This document shows, in pieces, positions 1 to 13,900 of a DNA stretch of 64,000 nt. The notes beneath the pieces are model-generated. The model was not told where the DNA came from. It did no database searches and saw only the letters and a list, made by a program, of their open reading frames with translations. Source of the DNA: Budorcas taxicolor. Taxonomy: Eukaryota > Chordata > Mammalia > Artiodactyla > Bovidae. The stretch spans positions 182,893,170-182,957,169 of the forward strand of contig NC_068910.1 of the NCBI RefSeq assembly GCF_023091745.1, in the 5' to 3' direction. How positions within the stretch are numbered: position 1 is the stretch's first letter; every line of letters begins with the position of its first letter. A program made the position numbers and the translations under genes.

Positions 1-1361
1 TGCAATATCCAACCGTCTCCACTGCTTTCTTACAATTCTCTTGCTTTGGGTAAAGTAGCCACCCTACTTGAGCTAGTCACTCCCTTGGTCACACCTTGTA
101 CTCGTCTGCTAGAGATGCCATGACAAAATGCCACAGAATAGGTGGCTTAAACAATAGAAGTGCATTTTCTCACAGTAATGGAGACTAGAAGTCCAACATC
201 AAGATCTGGGCAGGCTTGGCTTCTCCTGAGACCTCTCTCCTTGGCTTGCAGGAGACTGTCCTCTTGCTGAGTCCTCCTATGGTCTTTTCTCTGGGCACAG
301 GCACTTCTGGTATCTCTCTGTGTGTTCAAATTTCTTCTTACAAGGACATCAGTCAGATTGGATTAAGGTCCACGCTACCAGCCTCATTCTAACTAACACC
401 TTCTCTCCAAATATAGTCACGTTCTAAGGTTATGGGACACCAACATATGAATTTCAAGGGAACACAGTTCCACCCAAAATACACCTCTAGACTTTGTCTT
501 CACCAATTACTGAAACATCTTTTTTTTTTTTTTAAGCTTTTCTTTATGGTAAAATTCACATAATATAAAACATACTATTTTAACCATGTCTAACTATATA
601 ATTTGGTAGTAATAAATACATTCTTATTACTGAAGACTGAAACATCTTAATTTCAAATTCCAGCATCTCTTCATCTCAATCTCTACCTTCTATCTTTTCA
701 GCTCTTTATCTCGTTGCTATCCCAAACCAATAATTCAACTCCACTAAGACACAAAAATCCAGCCCTCTTTTTTTTTTTCAAACTGTCGCTCAGATTCTTC
801 ATGTCCTTACTTCCCTTCTTTCTTGGATTAGATTCCATAGTTGATCACTATAATCACTCTCATATATTTTCTTGATTCCTTTCCCCCATTTCTCTCTCTC
901 TTTATGATGTTTGCTTGGTAAAGTCCAAATCCTGGCTGATTCCAGCTTTCTTACTACTCTCTGCCCATGCTTTTGCAGTTGCACTGCCCTGGGAAAAGCA
1001 CTTGACCATGCTTCTAGTCTCACTATAAACTCTTGACCTTAAGCAGGCCATCCGTGCCTGCTGGCATCTGCCACCTCCCTCTAGACCTTTCACTATCTTG
1101 CTTTCCAAGGCAACAGTTTCATACCTTCTTCTCTCTCTAGAAACCTGTAATGCCCTCTCTCCATCTTTATTCTCAGCCAATAAACCTGCTTCTAGTTTCA
1201 CTGAAAAAACAGGAGCCCTCAGAAGTTCCCACACTTCCAATCCCATGTGTTCCATCTTACTTCTGTTACCAAGAATGACCTACCCGGGCTGCTAGCTTAG
1301 GCCAGTTCCTCCATTTGTGCATACACTCCTGCTGCCTCCCATTGACTCAAGAACACCGCTC
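1..1361. repeat. Left edge: old dispersed repeat (about 115-480), otherwise nothing recognised
   Basis: The stretch 115-480 resembles an ancient mammalian interspersed repeat (tggcttaaac start, ctagaagtcc and gtcacgttct blocks), but I cannot name its family. The rest is pyrimidine-rich sequence with no credible gene. Short open frames here lack any family signature. Confidence 0.35.
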
Positions 1362-1615
1362 CAGGGACTTCCCTGGTGGTCCAGTGATGATGAATCTGTC
1401 TTGCAGTGCAGGGGACACAGTTCAACCCCTAGTCAGGGAACTAAGATCCTACATGCCGTGGAACAGCTAAGCCCATGCACCCCAACTACTGAGTCCACTC
1501 GCTGCATCTGGAGAGTCTATGCACCTCAGTGAAAGATCTCACATGAGGCAACAGAGAGCCTGTCTTCCATGACTGAGACCTGATACAGCCAAATAAATAA
1601 ATTTAAAAAATAAAC
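1362..1615 (+). mobile_element. CHR-type tRNA-derived SINE
   Basis: It begins gacttccctggtggtccag, has the tRNA-like head and a degenerate middle (actgagtcc...), and ends in an aaataaataaat tail. This is the cetartiodactyl CHR family. Confidence 0.75.
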
Positions 1616-1779
1616 ACCACTCTATCAATTCTCCCGTTTTTCTCTTGCACTCCCCTCCCCTCCACCACTCCCAACAAAAAATTCCTATTAGTATACAAAT
1701 GTGCTATAATTTTTCCCTTTAAACTTTTTCCCTTAACTCCCACTTTCCCTTTAGCTAAACTCTCCAAAAAGTGTTATCT

Positions 1780-2665
1780 CTTCTCTCTGTTTCCAGTTTC
1801 TCCTTTCTTATTCCCTGATGAACCCATTCCATTTGGACTCAATGTCTGTCCTACCACTAAAGCTCCTCTTATCAAGCTCATTGATGACCTCCATATTGCT
1901 AAATTCAATCTCCATTTCTCAGTCCTCCCACATTACTTGCTCTATAGGCAGTCTTAACTCTAACTGACTACTTCTTTCTCAATTTAGGAATTCAACTTCC
2001 AGGATAAGTTCCTGGTTCTTCTAACTCACTGGGCACCTCTCAGTCTCCTTTGCTGACTCCCCCTTCACATCCCCAAACTCAATTCTCTGGACTCCCAAAG
2101 ACCTAGTCCTTGAACCTCTTTTCTAATCTACATTCACCCCCAGAGTTTTGTGCCTTTAGATACTATCCATACACTGACAACTCTCATACTCCACCCAGAC
2201 CTATTCCTTGAACTTCATGTTTGTGTATCTGATAGCCTGATTGGCATCTCCACTTGGATTCTAAGAAGTGTCTCAAAACTTGAGAAGTCTGAAACTAACC
2301 ATCTTCTCTTCCCCTCTTAAACCTGCTCAACCTGCTGTTTTGCTCATTTCAGTAAATGACAGCTTCATTCTTCCTGTTTATCTGGCCCCAAACCACATAG
2401 TCATCTTAGACTCCTCTCTTTCTCTTCCAGCCAGTGTGTCACCAAATACTGTTGGCTCTATCTTCAAAATATAGACAGAACCCAGCCTTTTATCACCATC
2501 TCGGCTACTACTATCATTGCTTGAACCACTGGCATTGGTGGGAACACTAGATTGATGAAATGGCTTCAGAATTCATCTCTTTCTTTCACCCACACCCTTT
2601 ATAACCTAATCACGACGCAACAGCTAGAGCGAGCATTTTAACGTGTCAAGTCAAGTCATTTTTCT
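1780..2665 (+). mobile_element. Ancient L2/CR1-like LINE reverse-transcriptase remnant
   Basis: Successive blocks match the C-terminal RT part of mammalian L2-type LINEs as I remember it: a 'cattgatgacctccatattg' block, a decayed YADD-like site near 2165-2190, 'catctccacttgga', 'tgttggctctatcttcaaaa', and a degraded end. It is heavily frameshifted and far older than the BovB copies. The family name is from memory. Confidence 0.55.
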
Positions 2666-2819
2666 ATTCAAAGCTAATCTCAGAGACCTGGTTAGAGGGT
2701 CAGAAATTTCAACCCCACCCTGCAACCTCTGGGGAGGGGAAAGGGGCTGGAGACTGACATATCAACCAATTGCCAATGACTTAATAATGTCTATAGAATA
2801 AATATTATTAATGTTGAAA

Positions 2820-3115
2820 ATTGACAGAGGAGCCTGGAGGGTTACAGTCCATAGGGTTGAAAGAATTGGATACAACTGAAGCAACTTAGCTTGGATGCAA
2901 TTTTGATACTGGGGGCTTCCCTGGTGGCTCAGCGGTAAAGAATCTGCCTGCCAAGCAGGAGACTTGAGTTTCATCCCTGGGTTGAGAAGATCCCCTGGAG
3001 AAGGAAATGGAAACCCATTCCAGTATTCTCGCCTGGGAAATCCCATGGACAGAGGTGCCTGGTCGGCTACAGTCCATGGGGTTGTAAAATAATCAGACAT
3101 GACTTAAGGAAACAA
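2820..3115 (+). mobile_element. Bov-tA SINE plus a short upstream Bov fragment
   Basis: It starts ggcttccctggtggctcag, with 'aagaatctgcctgcc' and 'gatcccctggagaaggaaatgg', and ends in the BovB-derived tail ('atggggttg...cagacatgact'). A partial copy (gacagaggagcctgg) lies at 2822-2885. Confidence 0.85.
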
Positions 3116-3459
3116 CAACAATATTATAGTTTAAGACAACTAGTTTCTGGGTTTGTTTTGTTTGAATCCAAATGTAGCTCCATGTAGCTCGACTTTTTTT
3201 AAAAGTATAAGTACAGTAAAATTTTAAATATTTATATAAAATAAGGTTTTTTTCTCTTGAATTAAAAGCAAACATGTTATAGAGTATTAATACTTTCCAA
3301 ACGATAATAAATTAAACATAAATACTTCTGGGATCAACATTTTAAGGTTTCACGATAAAAAACACTTTGGGTATCCAGAAAAATAAATAAACAGACTTCT
3401 GATTTCTGTACCATTTTCCCCATTATGTTCCTATAACTCCTGTTTTTATTATTCACAGT

Positions 3460-3790
3460 AACTTCCATTTATTGTTTGCTGCTTCTCTATCATCTGACAC
3501 CATTTTGCACACACAATCTTGTTTAACCCACACATTTATCTTTGTGGGAAATGTACCATTTTTTAATTCCCATCTCACAGGTTAGAAGTTGAGACTTAAG
3601 AAAGTTGTCAAGCAGTGTTCTGAGGTTACCAGTAGAAACAGTGGCAATGAGGTCAGGCAACCCTTGAGTTCTTTTGTTTCATTTTGTTTGGCTGCACCAT
3701 GCAGCTTGTGAAATCTTAGTTCCTCAACTAGGGATTGAACCCAAGCCCTTGGCAGAGTCCTAACAATTGGACCACTGGGGAATTACCAAA
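3460..3790 (-). mobile_element. MIR remnant followed by antisense CHR SINE
   Basis: The part at 3480-3665 has the antisense MIR pattern (tcccatctcacaggttagaag, gttgagactt). The part at 3675-3790 is an antisense CHR SINE (ggctgcaccatg, gggattgaaccc, ggaccactgggg). Confidence 0.6.
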
Positions 3791-4769
3791 CCTTGAATTC
3801 TTTAAACCACTGTTTACATTATATTTAACATTTTAGAGCCAAGGTTCCTTCCCATAACCTTCTCCTTATCTCATCAGAATTAGAGGAGTCTGTGGCTCAT
3901 TAAAGTCTGTGCTCTTTAGGGCAATAATTTGGAAGGGAGCATTCCTCAATTCACTTCAGTCTTATTATTCATAAAATGATAATCAAATTACCCAACTTTT
4001 TTTTTAACCTCCTTTTCCTAGACAGTAAGAGATATGAATTTATTCCTGTTATTATTTCTCAGAGAAGCAGAGACAAACATGTGAACTCTTACGAGGAAAG
4101 CTGTTCCAGTCTTCTACCAATAAACTGATCACCTGTGATGTTTTTTTCAGCCACCAATTTGCCCCTTTCTTTGTCCTTTTTGTGTCCCCTGTAGTTTAAA
4201 CAGTGCTTGGTGAATAGTGAGCATAGAGAAACAAAAAGAGGACTAAATAAAAGACAGATACATAGAGTCAGAATATTTGAGCAAATTGCACCTCCCATGC
4301 CAGTATAAGATCCCTTGGTCATTTCCTCATTAAGCCCTGTCCTTTGCTTGGTATGAAACTTGCCAGACTCAATTCCAACCCCCACCCCAACTTCCTTCTG
4401 CAAACACGCTCAGGGTTCCGTCTTGAGTGCTCTAACTCAGAGGAAAATGACTTATTTTAAAAAGTGGTAAAAGCACCGCATTCCTTTGGCACAGGATGAA
4501 GACCAGCTCAGCTCTTCAGCCAGTCGATCTTTGTCTATTGTTCTCCAAACAGTAAACCACTATTTCCACATCGACAAGATCCTGGGCTGCATTTCTGTCC
4601 GAGTCCTGGCTCCTCATGAATATGAACTGAAGGGCTCTGACCCAGAAAGTGGTAGGTAATCTCAAGAAAGAAAAAAGAAAGACAGGTAGGGGGGAAAACA
4701 AACAAAACCAAACAGGCTTGATGTAATTCTACACTCTTGAAATCTCCTGCAGGTTCTGAGCAGGGTAAA
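3791..4769 (+). promoter_or_regulatory. Region just upstream of TM4SF18 coding exon 1
   Basis: This stretch is free of recognisable young repeats, unlike most of the window. A promoter and any 5' non-coding exon could lie here or further left, but I see no convincing TATA box at a useful distance and no CpG island. The call rests on position only. Confidence 0.25.
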
Positions 4770-4946
4770 ATGGGGTCTCGGAAGTGTGGAAGCTGCCTGA
4801 GTAGTTTGCTGATTCCTCTTGCACTTTGGAGTATAATTGTGAACATATTATTGTATTTCCCCAATGGGCAAGCTTCCTATGCATCCAGCAATAAACTCAC
4901 CAACTACGTCTGGTATTTTGAAGGAATCTGTTTCTCAGGTATCATG
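4770..4946 (+). CDS. TM4SF18: TM4SF18 coding exon 1 (residues 1-59)
   Basis: Encodes the cytosolic N terminus with two early cysteines (C6, C9), membrane segment 1, the short first outer loop and the start of segment 2 (residues YFEGICFSGIM). The donor is gtaagt at 4947. A pyrimidine-rich tract ending in gcag at 4749-4752 could be the acceptor for an upstream non-coding exon, as in other L6 genes; that part is inference. Confidence 0.92.
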
Positions 4947-7900
4947 GTAAGTGTAACTTTGGAGAAGCTGGGATTGCCGAAGGGGAGTTTTTACTAAGAA
5001 TTGACTTGTTCCTAGTGAAAATGATGAATCATGGAAAAATCATTCTACGAGTCCTGGGTTTGGGATTTGGAAGATGGATGGGGATAAAAAGGCAGGAAGT
5101 CTGTGAGGACTTGGAGGGTAGCTTTGTTTTCAATAACCTGCTTATTTATATAGCTTCAGCAATGCAGGAAGTTAGTCCTATTAAAAGTTGATGGGATGTA
5201 GAAATATTATGTCCTCATGAAAGTTGTATGTGAACTTATGCTATTTAATCTCCAGTAGAATTGCCCTTTTCCAGAATGGATTTTCTATTTACACTCATGA
5301 TTTCTCTAGCTTGGAGGGGTATTAAGACAACAGAAAAGGCATAAACTTGAAGATTCAGACAAACTTGAGTTCCAGCCTAAGCGCTGTTATTTGTGTCATG
5401 AGACTTTAAAGCAAGCTACTCAGTGTCTTTGGGCCTCTGTGTCCTCATTTGAAGAATGTGAATGATGACATTTACTTTTGAGGGAAATTGTGGGGATTAA
5501 ATAAAATCTCATTTACGAAGTGCCCAGGATAGAGACTGACATGTTGTAGGTAGCCAGTGACTATTGTGATTATTAATACTGAGTGAAGGATGGGCCATAC
5601 CATCATGAAATTGTCTGACATTATACCCTTAATGATAGTGGTGTTTTTGAAAACTAAATCAAGGTATCTACAGTAAGAATCCATGAATGAACGTTTTCCT
5701 GATGACTTTGTGCTGTTTAAAAACAAACTGATAATAAATCATGTTTGCAATTCAGTGAAAAAGACATTTTTTCCGGTCGTATCATTTCTAAAAAATCCCA
5801 CATTGTGTGCTGTAACTTTCCTATGCTAATAATAGCAGAAAAGAAAATCCACTGTAGTGTATCTCTACACCTTTGTGGGTGATTCATGGGGTCGCAAAGG
5901 GTCGGACACGACTGAGCGACTGAACTGAACTGAATTTTGTAATATTTGGATAGCTATGTTGAAAAATGGTTTCATTTAGTTATAACGCTTTCACATTAAA
6001 TTAATAAACTTTGAATTATTAATACCCAGTGCTACTGCACACGCTATATGCTAGGTATATAAACAATGTTGATGGTGATACTATCAATAAATGTAAGCCT
6101 TTGGGAGAAATTTTTGATATGATATATTAAGACCTATGAAAATACTTATGTGTTTTGACTCGGTGATCCTAAATCTGAGAATTCATTCTGAGGAAATAAT
6201 CCAAAATAAGGAAAGAAATGTATACACAGATGTTTGTGGCAGCACTATCTGCATGCGTGTGCTCAGTCACCTCAATTGTGTCCGACTCTTTGTGACCCCA
6301 TGGACTGTAGCCCCTTCAGCATTATTTATAATAGCATAAAGCAAGAAGCATCACAGTATAGACATGGCCAAATAAATTATGGTCTATTAATTTCATAACT
6401 GATGAAAGTTATGATTATGAACGTGAAACAACATGGACAAGTGCGTGCATATTATTTTGTGTTAAGGAAAACAGATATAACAAAATTGTGAATACATTAT
6501 GGTTGCAGCTATGTAAAATACACACATGTAGGAGTAAATAGTCAAAACATGAGAAAATAGTGGAATTTTTGGTAATTTTCCTCCATTATTCTTGAGCCCT
6601 CTGTCCTGCAGTTATACTTTACAACAAAACGAGAAAGCAGTTTCTCTTTCAACACAGAACATGCCTGTGTATCTCCTTTGACACAGGACTCTAGGGTTGA
6701 GGTTTAATTATTTCTAACAGTATTGTAATGAGGCTGATTTCGGCACTTAGTTTACTGTGCTATCTTTCTATTCTTTCTCTCAATATATAATTGTAATAAA
6801 CAGGAGATTTGCAAGGCATTATTAAAGTTAAACCAGAATCTCTTGAAACTGTGATAATTAACGGTGTTGAAAGGAGGGGAATGTAGGACTAACTTTTGCT
6901 TATAGTCCATGTAAAATTTAAAACTGTGAAAAGAACGTATTCCCTATTTTTCACTGTTTAGGACTTCTTGAAAAATACTCTTTCAAGAGCAAATCCTTTT
7001 AGGAGAAAAGAGAGGAATATAGATAAATAATTAAATACATAGGTTAATAAATGATGGGCTGAAGGAATTTGGAAACTGGGAATGCTCACTCCAAGCAGTA
7101 AAATAACAATGGGCTAACTCCACTGCAAGATTCAGTACTGAACAGTAGGAGAAAAGGATAGGTGGAGAATTTGCCAGAAATAATTCAGGACTCATACTTC
7201 GCCAAACCACAACTGTAATATAAAGAAATCCATGTTCTTTCCAGAACTTAAATCTTTTGCCTAAGATACCAAGAGAGGGAAGTAGAATACACTGAATTCT
7301 CCCAGTTTGTTGATACAGGCAAAACACGTTGGAAAATTTGAATCTGAGATGATCTGAATGTTCTTTCCTTTGGATTAAGAGATTTAGTTTCAGATTAACT
7401 ATACCTTTCACCTGCCTTCTCAGAGGGCAGAAAGTGGAAAGAGGATGGAAAATGCCAAGATCTGGAGGATGGTTTTCCTTTGTTCTACAACCAAGTCAGT
7501 AAGAAGTGTAGGTTTGCTATAGAGAATGGTAATCTCATGTCCATACTATTTATTCCTACTTAATCATTATTTCTTTAAATTTTTATTTATTTATTTTTTA
7601 AATTTTAGTTATTTATTTTTTACTGTGCTGGGTCTTCTTGCTACATGCATGCTTTCTCTACTTGTGGCAAGTGCATAGTCTTCTTATAGTAATGGCTTCT
7701 CACTTGAGACCCATGGCCTTAGTTGTCCTGGGTGATGTGGAATCTTCCTAAAGCCAGGATAAAACCCATGTTTCCTGCATTGGCAGACAGATTCCCAACC
7801 ATTAGACTACCAGGGCAGGCCAATCATTAGCCTTTCATAGTTGATAACTATGATAATAATAGCTAGTATTTATCAGTCACTTGTTATAAATCAAGCACTC

Positions 7901-10900
7901 TATTCAAGATTTTACATATAATACCTTATAATAACCTAAAGAAGTGAGTTCTCAGCACCATTTTATAGGAAAGGACTCTCAAGTTTACCCAGCTGTTATG
8001 TGGAAGAGCTGGGATTTGAACCCAGATCTACCAGATCCTAGAGTCTATGCGCTGAAACACCAAATTCTGGTTATGAGCTTGAATGCAAACTAGGGTTCCA
8101 TTTCTTATATTTTTTCTCTTCCTTACAATAGATGCTTGTAGTAGCAGCAGTTCTTCTTGTATTGGAGAATGACAACAACTATAAGTGTTGCCAGAGTGAA
8201 AACTGCAGCAAAAAATACATGGTAAGAGCAAATAGTATTTTGAGGATGGTTGAGTGGGCTCTGGCTTTCTTTCCTCTCACTCAGAAACACGAAAATACTG
8301 ACACTATTGTACCCTTTCCTTGATCCTGTCATTTCAGAGTCCAAGAATTTACTTTCACAAAAATTCTCTTCCACTTTGCATACAGTTTTCCTCCACTTTT
8401 GTTCTGCTTATATTCTTCTAGAAATTCAAGATTTAAAGATGCATGAATTAGAATATAACACTACCTCTTCTTAACTGGGTTTCTGTGAGTCTATTTTTTC
8501 CCTTATCAAGTTTACAGAGGCTAATTTACAGTGAAGTGAAATAAAGTCACTCAATCGTGTCCGACTCTTTGAGACCCCATGGGCTGTAGCCTACTATGCT
8601 CCTCCGTCCATGGGATTTTCCAGGCAAGAGTACTGGAGTGGGTTGCCATTTCCTCCTCCAGGGGATCTTCCTGACCCAGGGATTGAACCCAGGTCTCCCG
8701 CGCTGTAGGCAGACGCTTTACCTTCTGAGCCACCAGGGAAGTCCGACAAACAGTAAATGGCTTCAATTAAAAGTGCAAAATTCCATGAGTTTTGACAGTG
8801 AACTCCACCCATGAAACTACCATCATAGTCAAGAGATGGAACATTTCCATCATCCTAAAAAGATTAATCTTTGATCTGCTTTTTATCGTTATAGATTAGT
8901 TTGTATTCTATATAAATGAAATCACAGAGAATTCATCTTCTGTGTCTGGTTCCTTCGAAGCAGTGTGAGATTTATCCCTGTATATATTATGTACATTTTT
9001 AAATTGGAACTTTAAAAATAATTAAAATAGAATCAAGAGAGAATAATACAACCACATTTTCTAAGCTTATGCTCAACAAGTAGGTGTTGGGCTCCTGTAT
9101 TTCCATCATTATCCAACTTCCCCTTCTCATGATCATCATTACTTATTCATATTTGCATAACACTTCACAGTTCGTTCACATTTACTCAGTGAATTATATT
9201 ATTGCTATTCCTGTTTTATAGATGAGTCCCCTGTGACTCAAAGAGAATATGATTCATTAACTAGGAGGAGCTTTACCAGAGGTCTTGGAGCATTCTTTGC
9301 AACAGTGGTTCTACCCAATGGCTGTACACTACAATGATCTGGGAGCTTGTTGTTAGAATCCCACCCCCAGAGACCCTGACTTAGTTGGTCCCAGATGCAA
9401 TCAAATTTAAATGTGCAGCCAGGATTGTGTGGCTTGCTTTCCTTGACTGTTGCTTTTGAAAGATTGAATTAGTTGTTTAATTTACCACTGTGCCTCTTGT
9501 GGGGAAAGAGTTAGAAGATTGAAATATGTTCCCTCTGTGTGTCTATTTTTTTAACCAGTTGACTCAACCAGCCCTCAGTAATTGCTGGTATGATACTACA
9601 GAAAAGTTTTCAAAATTGTTTAGGTGAAACAATGGATTCAAGTAAATTTTAACTTATGATACTCAGGAAATTTCTAGAAAATAAATGTTTGTACCATTAA
9701 GTATCTAATAAAAATCCATGTGTTCAGTTTGCCTTAACTCACTATTAGCATTTCCTGCACAAATTGATGCTAGAAATAGTGTAGCATTTTGATACTGTCT
9801 TATAATTGACATTGCATGAGACGACTGGCATCTCAGTGAAAAGAGCAGGAGGAAGGCAGAAAGAATTCCTTGGATTCCCTGCTTGGTTCTTTCAAAGTAT
9901 GATCTAGAATAGGGGTCCCAACTGATGTACTCCCAGATGCCAAATATTTGATAGCAATGAAATACATGAGGCTGTAGACATTAGAGCAAATTTTCTATTT
10001 AAGGAGGTGAGGGAACTGCTACTCAGATCCAACCAATGGCTGCCACTATATTGGTAGCCATATAATTCTCAGCTTTCAATAGGAAGTAGAAATATGGAGT
10101 TCTTAAGTAACACTTTACAATTATAAAATGTTGGCAATTAATTCTCATTTAAGCACACCTTGCAGGCCAAATTTGGGCCTGCACTAGTTTGTAACTTCTG
10201 AAGCTCTAGAGTGGAAATTTAGGTCAGCCAAGATTTATTTTGTAGAGGAGAAAGAAGTTTTCCTCCACCCTCTTAAGATCCCTGGTTGGGTATGAGAATT
10301 AAACTGATGACATATTAACATGAGAAAAGCATACAAATTATATTGAGTTTTTACATGTATATGGTGATTTTCATAAGAGAATGAAGACCCGAACATGTCC
10401 CTAGAACAGCAAGCTTCCAAACTTTTTAGACAAAGAAGTAATAAAATTGTGAAGAATGACTAAGACAGAGAGATTTGGGTTAGGATAGAGAAAGGTGAAG
10501 AAGTAACTAGGAAGAGAAACATTTATTAATACAGATTTCTTGACCCCAAATTTCAGACTCTGGTAATAAGAATGTCTTATTTCCTCCTGGTTCAGGGATG
10601 GTACCTCTCACCTGAGTGTTTTATGACTTGATTCAGGGGAGAGGGGTGAGAGGGTAGGGGAGGTCAGAGTGAACATTCTGCTTCTGTGGTTTCCTCAAAC
10701 TCCTTCAGCTTAAGATAGTAATGTGCCAAGGTGCCATATTTTGGGGTAGTGTGTCCTCAATCCCATTATTCTTCTGTCTGAAACTTCCTTGAAGAAGGTT
10801 CACAGTCAAGAAACTGAGGGCATAAATTGTCCAATAACCCAATGAATCAGTCTCTCAGTCCTGGTCATTTGCATGAAAACAAACAAGCAAAAAGTTAATA

Positions 10901-13900
10901 GCTAGAATGAACTATAAACTCAAGTTTTGAGTCCCGAGGGTGGCTAGTTGAGAAGGTCTCTAACTGAGAAGTCTTCTAGTTGTTGAAACTCCAAGTCAGA
11001 TGGAGTGAGAGCAGAGAAAGGTAATCTGACCAAGTTTTCTGCTTCAAGTATTCTGCTGAACTTTCTGAGAGGCTCACACAGAAACAGGAACAGATTGTCT
11101 AATATGAGCTATAGTGGCGTTTTTTCTAAAATTTATATCAAGTTGCCTAGCTTTAGCTTGTCCGGCTTCAGAAAAAGGGAAGTTTTAGTTCTTAATGATT
11201 CCAATTCAGAAGAAGGGTGGAAGAAAAATTGGAAACATTAATCTGGGGAATTGTAGCCAGGTATTGAAAGAAACTAAAAGAATTTAGGATCCAGTCCAGT
11301 GTATAGGTGGATAACGAAAACTCAAAGACAATGAATAAGACTAGAATCTGATATCCACAAAGTATGTTATGATTTTCCAATGATTTTCCATATTTTTTTC
11401 CTATACAATCACCCTCATTTCTATCAGAGATAGTCAAAGACTAATTCATTTATGAAATAAGTCTAGTTGCATTAAACTTGGCCTTAATTTACATAAGTTA
11501 TTTACATAAGTTCAGCAAGAATAGTGATGACCATATAGGCTCTTTTAATGTCCTCTTTGCTGGAAATTTTCATAAAGAATCTCAGATGAGACTTTTCTAA
11601 TCCTCTCCCCAGGCTAGGAAGACAAGCCAAGGAAAATTCTCATAGATTTCAGTTAATTTCTTTCTTCTTTAGGTCCCCCAAATATCCTGAGATTTCTGCA
11701 CCTGCCAGGAAGTGACTTTCGTTACCCACCTGGTAAAGCCGCTGGGAATCCTGTAAGCAAGGTACCAGGCCACTTTTTCCAAGGGACTTCATTGGCTCCA
11801 TAAAGTCAACCTTAGTTCCTGAAAGTTGTCTGGTCATATATAATTCCTTGCATAATCTCAAATCCAACATTCTAGTCAAAGCCTTGGTAATATAACCAAT
11901 GTTTCCAGTTGTGTCATGTTAAAGAAGAGCAGATTCTTATTGAACTTATGCAAATAATTATATTGCCAGAAAAATAAAAATAATCACTAAGAGTTTTCAA
12001 ATTTTGGAGGGATCAGGTAGGAAGATAAAGTAATTATTTCATCTTTGTTCATAAAGGTATACTTTACAAAATTGCTCTAAAATATAGATAGCTGAAGAGA
12101 AAAGAGAAAACAGTTTCCTTAAATATGAAAAGCAAAATATTAAGGAACCAGCAGTGTTTTAAAGAGAAAGTAATAAAGAATTATAACTCATCAGTTCCAT
12201 GTACTTAATTTTTCTCCTGCATGATCTTGTGTTAACCATTTTATGAATCCATCAGTTTCTCTATAAAAGTTTTGGAAAGTTTCACTCAGTTCAGTGATAT
12301 GCTGTTAAAGTTATCACAAACCTGTACTTGTTAGCATTCTTTCTATGAATCTCCTTGAAAATAAACACTTCTGCAAAAGCATCAGAATAAAACAATGACT
12401 CTCTGTTAATGACAAAAGACTTTAAAATGGCCATGGTTAAAGACCTGATGAGAGCTTTTGTGTGCTTAGTTACTCAGTCTTGTCCGACTCTTTGGGACCC
12501 TTTGGCCTGTAGCCTGCCAGCTTCCTCCGTCCGTGGAACTTTTGGGGCAAGAATACTGGAGTGGGTTCTCATTTTCTCCTTCAGGGAATCTTTCTGGCCA
12601 AGGATTGAGCCCATGTCTCCTGTGTCTCCTGCATTGCAGATGAATTCTTTACCCATTGAGCCATCAGGGAAGCCCTAATGAGAGTTTAATATAATACAAA
12701 AGACAATAACCTTTGATTATTTCTGAGACATACAACATTTTAAGACAATAGCTAGAATTATGACTGATAACATTATACTGGGGCTTCCCAGGCGGCACTA
12801 GTGGTATAAGAAGATGCCTGGCAATGCAGGAGATTCAGGTTTGATCCCTGGGTCTGGAAGATCCCTTGGAGGAGGAAATGGTTATCCACTGTTATATTCT
12901 TACCTGGGAAATCCCATGGACAGAGGAGCCTGGCAGGCTAGAGTCCACGCGATCACAATGAGTCAGATATAACTGATTACACACACACAACATTATCTTA
13001 GGACATACTTTTCTAGGAATGCCATATAATTTGTGGAACATTTATATTAGTAACATGCACCCTACAAATATAACCTATAAAGGTTAAAAATCACTTCTTA
13101 TTTGACAAAGCTTCCCATGTAATTTAATATATCAAGTAAACCTAATTATTCTCTCTTTCTCTCTCACTTTTTAAGGAAAGAGAAAATATTACAGAGACGT
13201 TTCACTGGTCCTCTGGAAAATCCCAAATTTAGTTGGAGGTCAAAAAGACTTTAGAATTTGATTTGGGGGTAACTTTGTCAAAAATATCAAATATTAATAG
13301 GATCACAAGTCACTGTGAAACAATACTTGTGATCCATTTCACTAAAGATAGACAATTTCAAAGGTAAATACAGAAAGTTACATAACTGTAAGACAAAATA
13401 GACAAGCAAAAACCTTTGACTCTAAGTAATGAAGACTGTATTGTCTTAAATAATCAAAGATGTGGCAAAAATAACATGAAGCCCAGGAAATTATTTTGAT
13501 GAAACACAAAATCTTTGCTTCTGGGTAGATTACACAAAAGGTTAAACACCTTTCATGATTTCTTATCAAGAGGATACCAACAGTCCAATAAAATTTGTGA
13601 TAAGACCCCATTCTAGCTTTTCATCCATGTACTTTTGACATTGGGGGCTTCCCAGGTGGCTCATTGGTGAAGAATCTGTCTGCCAAGCAGGAGACACAGG
13701 TTCCTGATCTCTGGGATCAGGAAGACCCTTGGGAAGACCCTTTGGAGAAGGCAATGGCAACCCACTTCAGTATTCTTGCCTGGGAAATCCCATAGACAGG
13801 GGAGCCTTGTGGGCTACTGTTTGTGGGATTGCAAACAGTCAGACACGACTTAGTAAAACAATAACAACTTTTCATGTTAAAGCCAGATTGACCGCATAAG

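Noticed and set aside
4737..4769. Extending TM4SF18 upstream of 4770
   Set aside because: There is no upstream in-frame ATG before a stop, only a TTG. The ATG at 4770 has strong context and matches the known N terminus.
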